10,537 nt of DNA. Source: an uncultured cyanobacterium (GTDB taxonomy: Bacteria > Cyanobacteriota > Cyanobacteriia > PCC-6307 > Cyanobiaceae). Positions 1-7,873 of the stretch are shown in pieces. Where the stretch lies: positions 1 through 10,537 of the forward strand of contig CAIZOZ010000128.1 of the NCBI GenBank assembly GCA_903934745.1, in the 5' to 3' direction. A program made the translations under genes and the position numbers. The notes under the pieces were generated by a model. That model searched no databases, had not been told where the DNA came from, and saw only the letters and a program-made list of their open reading frames with translations. How positions within the stretch are numbered: position 1 is the first letter of the stretch; each line of letters begins with the position of its first letter.

Positions 1-1554
1 GAGGACGGGTCGGCGGACGTGCCCGCCCAGGGCGAGCCGATCACGATAGGCTACGCGAGTCAGGCCACCGAGCTCACGGTGCGCACCTGCCATCTCAACA
101 GCGCCCATGGCTTTCTGGCCCTGGCGGCGGTGATTCTGCAGGTGGAAGGCGAGCGCTGGTCGCCGCATCGGCTCACGCTGCGACTCCCGGCTGGCTGGCA
201 GCCGTTCGTGCCCCTGCCAACCAGCCCTGCCGGCGGCACCGTCTATGGCGGCAGCACCGCTGGCGGCACCACCGCAAACGGCTGGCTGGCCCGCGACTAT
301 GACCAGCTGATCGACAGCCCGGTGGAGGCCGGCCCCCACCCTTGCCACGCCTTCACCGTGGCCGGCGTGGGCCATCGCTGGGTCACCTGGGGCGACGATC
401 TGCCAGCCCAGGACGAGCGCTGGCTGGCTGATGTGGCTGCGGTCTGCCTGGCCTGTTGCCGCCTGATCGGCGAGCCGGCGCCGGCGGCAACGAGCTATTT
501 GTTCATCCTGCACCTGATCGATCAGGGCTACGGCGGTCTGGAACACCACGACAGCACCGTGCTGCTCTATGGCCGCCAGGCCCTGGCCCGGCCGGAGGGG
601 CGCCGCAAGCTGTTGCAGCTGGTGGCCCATGAATACCTGCATCAATGGAACGTGAGACGGCTGCGGCCGGCCCAGCTCACACCGATCGATTACGACCGCC
701 CCAGCATCGTGCCGACGCTCTGGTTTGCCGAAGGGATCACCAGTTATGTGGATCAGTTCCTGCCGCTGGCGGCCGGTCTGGGCAGTGAGCAGGAGTTGCT
801 GGAGGATCTCGGCAGCGATCTGAGCCGCTACCTGTTGACACCGGGCCGCCGGGTGCAGAGCCTGCTCCAGAGCAGTGAAGAAGCCTGGGTGAAGCTCTAT
901 CGCCAGGATGCCCATTCCGGCGATAACCAGATCAGCTATTACCTCAAAGGTGCCGTGTTGGCGTTGGTGCTGGATCTGCACTTGCGTCGCCATGGTTCCT
1001 GGCTGGGCGCCGTCCTGCAGCAGCTCTGGCAGAGCCTGGGCCGCCAGGGTCGCGGCTATAGCCAGCAGGATCTGATCCAGGCGTTCGCCGGCCCTGCCCC
1101 CGATCTGTCCACCCTGTTGCCGTCATGGCTGGAAAGCACCGACGATCCCCCGATCGCGCTCTATCTGGCCGATCTGGGTTTGCGCTTGGTGGCTGAATCT
1201 GCGGAAACCTGGTTCAGCGGCCTGCAGCTCGAGATCGCCGCAGGCGGCCAGCTGCGGCTGCGGCGGCTGGAGCGCCATGGCCCGGCCCAGCAGGCGGGGC
1301 TGGAAGTGGGGGATGAGCTGCTCGCCATCGATCGCCAGCGCCTCACCACGCTGGAGGAGTTCACGGCCCACACCAGGCTGGGCGCCCCTGAGCCCCCGAT
1401 GCTGCAGCTGCTGATCGCCCGCCGCCAGAAGGTGGAAGAGCTGAGCCTGCGGCTCGCTCCGCCCCAGCCGCAGCGCTGGACTCTGCAGATCGACCCTGAG
1501 GCTGCCGCCGACTGCGCCGTGCGGCGCCGGCGCTGGGCCCGGTTGCAGCCATGA
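1..1554 (+). CDS. M61-family metallopeptidase with C-terminal PDZ domain (5' end missing)
   Basis: Partial gene: the frame is open to the first base, and the visible protein begins in the middle of the usual M61 N-terminal beta domain (about 90 residues appear to be missing), so the GTG at 19 is unlikely to be the true start. Numbering from that GTG, the zinc motif HEYLHQW is at 204-210, with the third-ligand Glu at 238 in WFAEGITSY. Two more family hallmarks are GYGGLEH (about 170-176) and SYYLKG (about 306-311). A PDZ domain follows at about 400-480, including GPAQQAGLEVGDELLAID. The family consists of zinc aminopeptidase-like enzymes, some with a preference for N-terminal Gly or Ala; the substrate here cannot be told. 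A Gly/Thr-rich insert at about 70-88 interrupts the N-terminal domain. The stop overlaps the next start by 4 bases (ATGA), suggesting translational coupling to the amidase. Confidence 0.93.
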   Translation, partial: EDGSADVPAQGEPITIGYASQATELTVRTCHLNSAHGFLALAAVILQVEGERWSPHRLTLRLPAGWQPFVPLPTSPAGGTVYGGSTAGGTTANGWLARDYDQLIDSPVEAGPHPCHAFTVAGVGHRWVTWGDDLPAQDERWLADVAAVCLACCRLIGEPAPAATSYLFILHLIDQGYGGLEHHDSTVLLYGRQALARPEGRRKLLQLVAHEYLHQWNVRRLRPAQLTPIDYDRPSIVPTLWFAEGITSYVDQFLPLAAGLGSEQELLEDLGSDLSRYLLTPGRRVQSLLQSSEEAWVKLYRQDAHSGDNQISYYLKGAVLALVLDLHLRRHGSWLGAVLQQLWQSLGRQGRGYSQQDLIQAFAGPAPDLSTLLPSWLESTDDPPIALYLADLGLRLVAESAETWFSGLQLEIAAGGQLRLRRLERHGPAQQAGLEVGDELLAIDRQRLTTLEEFTAHTRLGAPEPPMLQLLIARRQKVEELSLRLAPPQPQRWTLQIDPEAAADCAVRRRRWARLQP

Positions 1555-2420
1555 AGGCGCGCACCCGCGCCCTGCTCACCTCCGTGGCAGGGGCCTGCCT
1601 GCTCACCCTCGGCGGCCTGGCCTGGCTGGCCCGCGATCTGCTGGCCACCGCCAGCACCGAGGGCAGCGGTCCCTCGCTGCTCGATCTGCTTGAGGAGGTG
1701 CGGCAAGCGCCAGCGGGCCTGGGAGGGCCCCGGCCGGCGCCGAAACCACCAGCACCGCTCAACTGGAACTCACCGCTGGCCCAGGCCTGTGCTGCCGTCG
1801 ATCCCGAGCTGCGCCAGCGCCTCTGGCAGGAGCGCGAGGCGCTGGCCCAGCAGATTCGGCGGATTCCCACCGATCCGAGCAATTTCGGGGATCGCTATCG
1901 GCGCGATGCCCTCGGCCATCGGGTTGATCCCACCCCGCGGGTGATCGTGCTGCACGAAACGGTCTACGGCCTCGATTCAGCGATCAACACCTTCCTCACC
2001 CCCCATGCCAACGATGAAGATCAGGTGAGTTACCACATGCTGATCGGCCAGCAGGGGCAGATTATCCAGGTGGTCGATCCGGTGAAGCGGGCCTTTGGTG
2101 CCGGCTTTTCAGCCTTCAACGGCGACTGGGTGGTCACCAACCCGAAGGTGGGGGGCTCGATCAACAACTTTGCCCTGCATCTCAGCCTCGAAACCCCGCT
2201 GGACGGCGAAAACCAGGGTGCCGGCCACAGCGGCTATAGCCGCGCCCAGTACGACGCCACCGCCCGGGTGCTGGCCGACTGGAGGCGGCGCTTCCAGATT
2301 CCTGCCACCCACATCACCACCCATCGCCATGTGGACCTGGGCGGTGAACGCTCCGATCCCCGCAGCTTCAACTGGAAGGAACTGGAGCAGCGTCTGGTGG
2401 CCCTGGGGGTGGAGTGTTGA
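1551..2420 (+). CDS. Membrane-anchored N-acetylmuramoyl-L-alanine amidase (Amidase_2/AmpD-like)
   Basis: This 289-residue protein is predicted to cleave the amide bond between N-acetylmuramic acid and the stem peptide of peptidoglycan, or of muropeptides. Residues 1-30 form a basic start followed by a hydrophobic helix (about 7-28), which is a signal anchor or an uncleaved signal peptide. A Pro/Ala-rich linker leads to the catalytic domain at about 128-285. Likely zinc ligands are H135 in VIVLHET, H260 in HRHVD and D269 in RSDP, matching the His-His-Asp set of AmpD-type enzymes. SYHMLIG (160-166) matches the conserved core strand, and NFALHLSLE (206-214) resembles the usual NxxSIGIE. The ATG lies inside the end of the M61 gene, so the two are probably co-transcribed. 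The anchor places the enzyme outside the cytoplasm, which argues for wall remodelling over cytosolic AmpD-type recycling; that role is inferred. Confidence 0.9.
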   Translation: MKARTRALLTSVAGACLLTLGGLAWLARDLLATASTEGSGPSLLDLLEEVRQAPAGLGGPRPAPKPPAPLNWNSPLAQACAAVDPELRQRLWQEREALAQQIRRIPTDPSNFGDRYRRDALGHRVDPTPRVIVLHETVYGLDSAINTFLTPHANDEDQVSYHMLIGQQGQIIQVVDPVKRAFGAGFSAFNGDWVVTNPKVGGSINNFALHLSLETPLDGENQGAGHSGYSRAQYDATARVLADWRRRFQIPATHITTHRHVDLGGERSDPRSFNWKELEQRLVALGVEC

Positions 2421-2427
2421 ACGGCGG

Positions 2428-2446
2428 CTGAGCTGGTCGCGCTCAG
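2428..2446. terminator. Possible small bidirectional hairpin between convergent genes
   Basis: A perfect 6-bp inverted repeat, CTGAGC at 2428-2433 and GCTCAG at 2441-2446, encloses a 7-base loop. It sits in the 22-base gap between the convergent amidase and lysozyme-like genes and overlaps the latter's stop codon. There is no U-tract on either side, so it is at best a weak terminator candidate. Confidence 0.22.
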
Positions 2447-3381
2447 ATCAGCGGACTGGTGCGCGAGGTGCGGGTGCCGTAGATGAGGCCATGCAGTTCC
2501 GGATCCTGCATGTAGCGCAGGATGCGACCGGGGTAATCGAGCTTGCCGTTGTGCAGGTAGGCCAGGGTGGCCAGGGCCTTGGCATCGCGGTGGGAGTTGC
2601 TCGCCATCAGCAGATGCTGGCGGGGCAGGGAGAGCGCCTTGCTGAGCCGGGCAAACTTGCCCACCAACACCTGCACGTTGCGGTCGGGATCCAGCAGCTG
2701 CTGGCGGGCGGCGTTGATCTGCTCGGGGGTGGCGTTCTGGCTCAGCAGGCCCTGCTTCTGCAGTTCGCCGAGGCCGAGCTGGGCGGGCCCATGGGTGTGG
2801 AACAGGCCGGATTCCGCCATCAGCGGCGCGTCTTCGCCCGGTTTGGCATGCTGCAACTCATCGAACAGCACGGCGGCCACCAGCATCGGATTGATGTGGT
2901 GGCGACGGCATTCCGACAGGATGATCGGCTGCAGTTCCTCCACCCGGGAGAGGGTGTGAACGCGTAGCGGCTGCAGCTGATCGAGCCCCTCGGTGAACAG
3001 CTGGGCCAGCTTGGGTTGGGGTCCGTGAACGCCAAAACGGCGATTCAGATCGCGCAGTTCGGCTTCAGAAAAATCGAGGGGGTCGGGTCGCTGGCCCTCA
3101 TTGATCAGGCCTTTCGGATCGGCGCCATTGCTGGCCAGGCTGCCGATCAGGGCCGGATCGCTGAACAGCACCGTGCGCGGGGCCTGCGACCAGCGTTGGA
3201 TCTGGAGCGGCAGCAACGCCAGCCCCAGGCCAAGGCTGATCAGGCCAAGGCTGACCAGGCGCCCGCTACCTAAACGGCTGCTGCCTGGCTGGCCATTACC
3301 TGGCTGAGTGTTGCTCAGGCGAGGGCTGCGCAGGGTCCGTCTGAACCTGAAAAATCGGGCTTTGACATCCGGACCTGCCAT
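2443..3381 (-). CDS. Membrane-anchored lysozyme/transglycosylase-like protein of unknown function
   Basis: The protein has 312 residues from the ATG at 3381. The frame runs further upstream to 3684, but that part overlaps pgi antisense and looks non-coding, so I chose the start just before MAGPDVKARFF. A basic N-terminus is followed by one hydrophobic segment (about 40-58), predicting a single-pass anchor with the rest outside the cytoplasm. The centre (about 150-215) resembles a lysozyme-like fold: a helix ending in LFDELQHAKPG, with a Glu where lytic transglycosylases keep theirs, then GLFHTHGPAQLG, similar to the G-x-GLMQL turn of that superfamily. The C-terminal part (about 215-312) is helical, with YLHNGKLDYPGRILRYM. 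From memory it recalls proteins labelled DUF1402; this was not checked. It converges on the amidase gene, so both may act on the wall, but enzyme activity is unproven. Confidence 0.8.
   Translation of the reverse strand: MAGPDVKARFFRFRRTLRSPRLSNTQPGNGQPGSSRLGSGRLVSLGLISLGLGLALLPLQIQRWSQAPRTVLFSDPALIGSLASNGADPKGLINEGQRPDPLDFSEAELRDLNRRFGVHGPQPKLAQLFTEGLDQLQPLRVHTLSRVEELQPIILSECRRHHINPMLVAAVLFDELQHAKPGEDAPLMAESGLFHTHGPAQLGLGELQKQGLLSQNATPEQINAARQQLLDPDRNVQVLVGKFARLSKALSLPRQHLLMASNSHRDAKALATLAYLHNGKLDYPGRILRYMQDPELHGLIYGTRTSRTSPLI
3226..3255. repeat. Two-copy 15-base tandem repeat in the lysozyme-like gene
   Basis: CAGGCCAAGGCTGAT (3226-3240) is followed directly by a copy with one change (3241-3255). 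It encodes the Ser-Leu-Gly-Leu repeat of the predicted membrane segment on the minus strand. It may simply reflect expansion within a hydrophobic helix. Confidence 0.7.
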
Positions 3382-3571
3382 CAAGACTGAAAAAACTTCA
3401 TGTTTCAACCTTGATTTAAGGATCTCCACCGGATCTAACCGCCCCGCTGGGATCGGTCTGTGCGCTGGCCCACACATGGTGGCCTCCGCGTACCGAAGCG
3501 CAGGAACAGCTTGCCGGAACGCAGCAGGACTGGATACGGTTCCGAGGCCATCTGCGGCGTCCGAAGAGACC
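3382..3571. promoter_or_regulatory. Divergent intergenic region upstream of pgi
   Basis: This is the longest gene-free stretch in the window (190 bases) and separates the divergent lysozyme-like gene and pgi. Its left part (about 3382-3440) is clearly richer in A and T than the surrounding genes, as expected for promoters, and includes a run of six A at about 3390-3395. The right part is GC-rich. I see no tRNA, riboswitch or convincing small ORF in it. The pgi frame stays open across it, but the translation there has no family character. Confidence 0.6.
3411..3439 (+). promoter_or_regulatory. pgi: Candidate sigma-70-type promoter for pgi
   Basis: TTGATT at 3411-3416 (four of six matches to the -35 consensus) and TCTAAC at 3434-3439 (four of six to the -10) are separated by 17 bases, in the AT-rich part of the divergent region. 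The transcript would have a leader of roughly 125 bases before the pgi ATG. This rests on pattern only. Confidence 0.28.
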
Positions 3572-5179
3572 ATGACATCGCTTCCGCCGTTCGACGGCCA
3601 GGATCCAGCCAGTCTCTGGACACGTTTCCGCGACCTTCTCTGGTACGACGACGACCTCGGCTTCTGGCTGGATGTGAGCCGCATGGCCCTGTCCCAGCCT
3701 GATTTTGATCAGCTGACACCGGGCTTTGAGCGGGCCTTTGCCGCCATGGCTGCCCTCGAGGCCGGTGCGATCGCCAATGGCGATGAGCAGCGGCAGGTGG
3801 GCCATTACTGGCTGCGAGCTCCGGAGCTGGCCCCCGATACCGCCACCGCCGATCACATCCGGCTTGAGGTGGAGCGCATCGACGCCTTCGCCCAGGCCCT
3901 GCTCGCTGGCGAGATCCGTGCGCCAGGTGGAGCGGCCTTCACCGATGTGCTCTGGATCGGCATCGGTGGCTCCGGTCTGGGGCCGCTGCTGATGGTGCGG
4001 GCCCTGCAGAAGCAAGACACCGGCCTGCCGTTCCACTTCATCGACAACGTCGATCCCCAGGGCATCAGCGTTGTCCTCGGTGGCCTCGGCGAGCGCCTGC
4101 GCAGCACGCTGGTGGTGGTGGTGAGCAAATCCGGCGGTACCCCTGAGCCCCATCTGGGCATGGCCCAGGCGCGCCTTCGGCTGGAAGCGGCCGGTGGCAC
4201 CTGGGCCGCCCAGGCGGTGGCCGTCACCATGCTCGACAGCCATCTGGATCGGCAGGCCCAGGCGCAGCAGTGGTTGCGCCGCTTTGACATGTTCGACTGG
4301 GTTGGCGGTCGCACCAGCATCACCAGTGCCGTCGGGCTGTTGCCGGCAGCGCTGGTCGGGGCCGATCTGCACGCCTTCCTGGAGGGCGCCGGTGCCATGG
4401 ACCGACTGACCCGCCAGAGCGAGGTGCGCCGCAATCCGGCGGCGCTGCTGGCGGCGGCCTGGTTTGCTGCCGGCGCTGGCCAGGGCCGGCGCGACATGGT
4501 GGTGCTGCCCTACCGGGATCGGCTCGAAGTCTTCAGCCGCTACCTGCAGCAACTGGTGATGGAGTCGCTCGGCAAGAAGCACGACCGGGACGGCCGGGTG
4601 GTGCATCAGGGTCTGGCCGTGTACGGCAACAAGGGATCCACCGATCAACACGCCTACGTGCAGCAGTTGCGCGATGGCCTCGACAACTTCTTCGTCACCT
4701 TCATCGAAGCCCTCGATGATCCGGCCGACATCGGCCCCGTCGCTGGCGAGCGACCCGGCGATTTCCTCTGTGGTTTTCTGCAGGGCACCCGGGCGGCCCT
4801 CAGCGAAGGCGATCGCCAGAACCTCACGATCACCCTGCGCCGCTTCGACGCCCGCAGCCTCGGGGCACTGGTGGCCCTGTTCGAGCGGGCGGTGGGGCTC
4901 TATGGCGAACTGATCAACGTCAACGCCTATCACCAGCCCGGCGTCGAAGCCGGCAAGAAGGCGGCCGCCGAGATCCTCGCCCTGCAGGTGCGGCTGGAAA
5001 CCTTGCTGGCGGATGGCCAGCCCCGCAGCCTCGAGGCGATCGCCAAGGAGCTGGAGCTGGCCAGTCCCGAACCGATCTTCTGGGCCCTGCGCCATCTGGG
5101 CGGCAATCCCCGCGGCTATCAGATCAGCGGCGACTGGGGCAACCCCAGCAGCCTGGAGGTGGTCAAGGCACCAGGTTGA
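3572..5179 (+). CDS. pgi: Glucose-6-phosphate isomerase
   Basis: The enzyme interconverts glucose 6-phosphate and fructose 6-phosphate in the cytosol, linking glycolysis, gluconeogenesis, glycogen turnover and the oxidative pentose phosphate route. From the ATG at 3572 the protein has 535 residues, close to the usual cyanobacterial length. The frame is open upstream to 3308, but MTSLPPFDGQDP followed by WTRFRDLLWYDDDLGFWLD is the family-like N-terminus. Visible motifs are GIGGSGLGP (130-138), the phosphate-binding SKSGGT (185-190), the SIS-domain GGRTSITSAVGLLP (246-259), the probable catalytic Glu331 in VMESLGKKHD, the ring-opening His360 in GSTDQHAY, and Lys462 in GVEAGKKAA. All key residues are present. 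Its last 17 bases overlap the end of leuS on the other strand. It contains three HIP1 palindromes. Confidence 0.97.
   Translation: MTSLPPFDGQDPASLWTRFRDLLWYDDDLGFWLDVSRMALSQPDFDQLTPGFERAFAAMAALEAGAIANGDEQRQVGHYWLRAPELAPDTATADHIRLEVERIDAFAQALLAGEIRAPGGAAFTDVLWIGIGGSGLGPLLMVRALQKQDTGLPFHFIDNVDPQGISVVLGGLGERLRSTLVVVVSKSGGTPEPHLGMAQARLRLEAAGGTWAAQAVAVTMLDSHLDRQAQAQQWLRRFDMFDWVGGRTSITSAVGLLPAALVGADLHAFLEGAGAMDRLTRQSEVRRNPAALLAAAWFAAGAGQGRRDMVVLPYRDRLEVFSRYLQQLVMESLGKKHDRDGRVVHQGLAVYGNKGSTDQHAYVQQLRDGLDNFFVTFIEALDDPADIGPVAGERPGDFLCGFLQGTRAALSEGDRQNLTITLRRFDARSLGALVALFERAVGLYGELINVNAYHQPGVEAGKKAAAEILALQVRLETLLADGQPRSLEAIAKELELASPEPIFWALRHLGGNPRGYQISGDWGNPSSLEVVKAPG
3767..3774. repeat. HIP1 palindrome (GCGATCGC)
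   Basis: An exact GCGATCGC octamer inside pgi. HIP1 is strongly over-represented in many cyanobacterial genomes and supports the cyanobacterial assignment. The flanks here are T and C, so the longer GGCGATCGCC form is not complete. Confidence 0.8.
4809..4816. repeat. HIP1 palindrome in its 10-base form
   Basis: GCGATCGC with flanking G and C, giving the full 10-base palindrome GGCGATCGCC at 4808-4817, inside pgi. Confidence 0.85.
5036..5043. repeat. HIP1 palindrome in its 10-base form
   Basis: A second complete GGCGATCGCC (5035-5044), only 227 bases from the previous copy and also inside pgi. Confidence 0.85.
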
Positions 5180-7802
5180 CCAACTTGCCGGGCACCACAA
5201 TCACCCGGCGTGGTGGCTGACCTTCCAGCCACTTGGCGGCCACGTCGCTGTCGCGGGCGAGCTGTTCCAGCGTGGCCGCATCGGCATCGGCCGGTACCTC
5301 CAGCTGGCCCCGCACCTTGCCCTTCACCTGGATCACCACGGTGACGGTGTCGCGTCGCAGCGCCGTGGCGTCGGCCTGGGGCCAGCGCTGGCGATGCACG
5401 CTATTGGTGCCCTCGGGGTTGGCGCCGAGCCGCTGCCAGAGCTCGTCGGCCAGGTGGGGGGCGAACGGGGCCAGCAGCACCAGCAACACGGCCAGGGCTT
5501 CGAGGGCACAGGGTTCGCTGGCTGCCTCCAGCTGACTGGTCATGGCGTTGCTGAGTTTCATCAGCTCGGAGACGGCGGTGTTGAACTGGTAGTCGCCGTC
5601 GAGGTCGTCGCTGATCGCGGCAATCGCCGTGTGCACGGCCCGCCGCAGCTCCTGATCAGCAGCGCTGGCTGTCAACGCACCCGACGCCAGCAGATCACCA
5701 TCGCTGCGGGGGCTGAGCTGCAGGCCGCGTTCGGCTGCAGCCTCCACCAGCCGCCAGAGCCGCTGCAGGAAGCGGTACTGCCCCTCCACATCGGCGTCAT
5801 CCCATTCGAGATCTTTCTCGGGTGGGGCCTTGAACAGGATGAACATGCGGGCGGTGTCGGCGCCATAGCGATCGATCACCACGGCAGGATCAACCCCGTT
5901 GTATTTCGACTTCGACATCTTCTCGTAGAAGGTGTCCAGCGTCTCGCCACTGATCGGATCGCGGGGATCGGTGGGATCGGCCACATCGGCTGGGGCGATG
6001 TACTTACCGCTGTGGGGATTTTTGTAGGTGATCCCCTGCACCATGCCCTGGGTGAGCAGGCGCAGGAAGGGTTCGTCGAAGCCGAGCAGGCCCCGATCCC
6101 GCAGCACCTTGGTGAAGAAGCGGGAATACAGCAAATGCAGAATCGCGTGTTCAATGCCACCCACGTACTGATCGACGGGCAACCAGCGATCGACAGCTTC
6201 GCGGCTGAACGGCAGCGCGTTGTTGTGGGGGTCGCTATAGCGCAGGTAGTACCAGGAGGAGCACATGAAGGTGTCCATGGTGTCCGTCTCCCGCCTGGCG
6301 GGCTTACCGCAGCAGGGGCAGGCGACCGACACCCAGCTCTCCAGTCGGGCCAGGGGGGAGCCCCCCTTGCCAGCCAGCTCAAGGCCCTTGGGCAGCTCCA
6401 CCGGCAGCTGCTCGGTGGGCACCGGCACGACGCCGCAGCTGTCGCAGTGGATCACCGGAATCGGACAACCCCAGTAGCGCTGGCGTGAGATCAGCCAGTC
6501 CCGCAGGCGGTATTGCACCCGGCCCTGACCCCAACCGCCGGCTTCGGCGGCGGCGATGATCCGTGGCTTGGCCTCAGCGGAACTGAGCCCGTTGAAAGGG
6601 CCGGAGTGAATCAACACCCCGGCCGCGGTCCAGGCGCCGCCCTCATAGGCGTGTTCATCCGCTCCTTCCGGGATGATCACCTGCTGCACCGGCAGTTCGT
6701 ACTGGCGGGCGAAGACAAAATCCCGCTGGTCGTGGGCCGGTACGCCCATCACCGCGCCGGTGCCGTAGTCGGCGAGCACATAATCGGCGATCCAGAGCGG
6801 TACCAGCTCGCCGTTGGCGGGGTTGCGGACGCTGGCGCCGATCGGCAAGCCGCGCTTGGGACTGTCTTCGGCGATGCGGTCCTGGTCGCTCTGGCGCCCG
6901 ACCAGATCGATGAAGGCCGTGACTGGCAGCAGTTGCTCGGCGCTGGTGAGGCTCGCCACCAGCGGATGCTCCGGTGCCAGCACCACATAGCTGACCCCGT
7001 AGATGGTGTCCGGCCGGGTGGTGAACACCTGGATCTGCTGACCGGTGCCAGCGCCGTCGGCATCGACCAGTTCAAAACTGAGTTCGGCGCCGCTGGAGCG
7101 GCCGATCCAGTTGGCCTGCATCGTGCGCACCCGCTCCGGCCAGCCTTCAAGCTTCGGCAGGTCGTCGAGCAGCTGGTCGGCGTAGGCGGTGATCTTCAGA
7201 AACCACTGGCGCAGCTTGCGCTTTTCCACCAGCGCACCGGAGCGCCAGGAGCGACCCTCCCCATCCACCTGTTCATTGGCCAGCACGGTCTGGTCGATCG
7301 GATCCCAGTTGACCGTGGCTTCACTGCGATAGGCCAATCCGGCATCCAGGAACTGCAGGAACAGCCACTGGGTCCAGCGGTAGTAGTCCGCATGGCAGGT
7401 GGCCAGCTCCCGATCCCAGTCAATCGAGAGGCCGAGCCGCTGGAGCTGCTGGCGCATCTGGGCGATGTTCTGATCGGTCCAGGCGCCGGGATCCACCCCC
7501 CGTTCGATCGCCGCATTCTCCGCCGGCAGACCAAAGGCATCCCAGCCCATCGGATGCAGCACGGCCCGGCCCCGCAATCGCTGCACTCGGGCAATCACAT
7601 CGGTGATCACGTAATTGCGCACATGGCCCATGTGCAGGCTCCCCGAGGGATAGGGGAACATCGACAGGGCGTAATAGGGCTCGGCGGCGGCGGCGGCATC
7701 GCTGGCACCGGGCTCGGGGGTGAGGGCCAGCGCCTGGCTCTGCCAGTGCTGTTGCCAGCGCTCCTCGATCTCCTGCGGCCGGTAACGGGAGGAATCGGTC
7801 AC
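5163..7802 (-). CDS. leuS: Leucyl-tRNA synthetase
   Basis: This class I aminoacyl-tRNA synthetase charges tRNA-Leu with leucine in the cytosol and edits mischarged products. Its 879 residues are a normal bacterial length. In order: the HIGH-type motif HMGH (57-60) after FPYPSGSL; the CP1 editing domain with the Thr-rich TTRPDT (261-266) and GVPAHDQRD (353-361), where D358 should contact the amino group; a zinc module with CDSC (453-456) and CPCC (495-498); LISRQRYWGCPIP (438-450); and KMSKS (628-632). The rest is the anticodon-binding and C-terminal tRNA-binding region, ending in KVRGQLEVPADA and related sequence. The start is a GTG giving MTDSSRYRPQEIEERW, the usual N-terminus. hfq lies 71 bases upstream in the same direction, so a shared transcript is possible; no T-box-like leader is seen. 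Confidence 0.98.
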   Translation of the reverse strand: MTDSSRYRPQEIEERWQQHWQSQALALTPEPGASDAAAAAEPYYALSMFPYPSGSLHMGHVRNYVITDVIARVQRLRGRAVLHPMGWDAFGLPAENAAIERGVDPGAWTDQNIAQMRQQLQRLGLSIDWDRELATCHADYYRWTQWLFLQFLDAGLAYRSEATVNWDPIDQTVLANEQVDGEGRSWRSGALVEKRKLRQWFLKITAYADQLLDDLPKLEGWPERVRTMQANWIGRSSGAELSFELVDADGAGTGQQIQVFTTRPDTIYGVSYVVLAPEHPLVASLTSAEQLLPVTAFIDLVGRQSDQDRIAEDSPKRGLPIGASVRNPANGELVPLWIADYVLADYGTGAVMGVPAHDQRDFVFARQYELPVQQVIIPEGADEHAYEGGAWTAAGVLIHSGPFNGLSSAEAKPRIIAAAEAGGWGQGRVQYRLRDWLISRQRYWGCPIPVIHCDSCGVVPVPTEQLPVELPKGLELAGKGGSPLARLESWVSVACPCCGKPARRETDTMDTFMCSSWYYLRYSDPHNNALPFSREAVDRWLPVDQYVGGIEHAILHLLYSRFFTKVLRDRGLLGFDEPFLRLLTQGMVQGITYKNPHSGKYIAPADVADPTDPRDPISGETLDTFYEKMSKSKYNGVDPAVVIDRYGADTARMFILFKAPPEKDLEWDDADVEGQYRFLQRLWRLVEAAAERGLQLSPRSDGDLLASGALTASAADQELRRAVHTAIAAISDDLDGDYQFNTAVSELMKLSNAMTSQLEAASEPCALEALAVLLVLLAPFAPHLADELWQRLGANPEGTNSVHRQRWPQADATALRRDTVTVVIQVKGKVRGQLEVPADADAATLEQLARDSDVAAKWLEGQPPRRVIVVPGKLVNLVP

Positions 7803-7873
7803 GGGATCTGCTCGGGGCCTGGGCTCAGGCGTGATCGTGCCATAACCCCAGCGCCAGCAAATCTGGCTCTGGC

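Noticed and set aside
3362..3367. Perfect TTGACA hexamer
   Set aside because: No acceptable -10 element lies 16-18 bases downstream on the plus strand, and it is inside the minus-strand gene.
3515..3544. Inverted repeat CGGAAC/GTTCCG with an 18-base loop upstream of pgi
   Set aside because: A short stem with a large loop is expected by chance; there is no supporting operator-like symmetry.
3382..3684. Upstream continuation of the lysozyme-like gene frame into pgi
   Set aside because: The added residues overlap pgi antisense and the divergent promoter region and show no protein-like pattern; the ATG at 3381 directly precedes a basic, anchor-like N-terminus.
3416..5200. A 594-codon open frame on the minus strand covering all of pgi
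   Set aside because: It is exactly antisense to a clear pgi. Its translation is low-complexity, rich in Gly, Ala, Gln and His, as expected from the complement of GC-rich codons, and no family character is visible.
7817..7830. Small hairpin (GCCTG/CAGGC, 4-base loop) in the gap between hfq and leuS
   Set aside because: A 5-bp stem with no U-tract is too weak for a terminator in GC-rich DNA, and nothing like a T-box is present.
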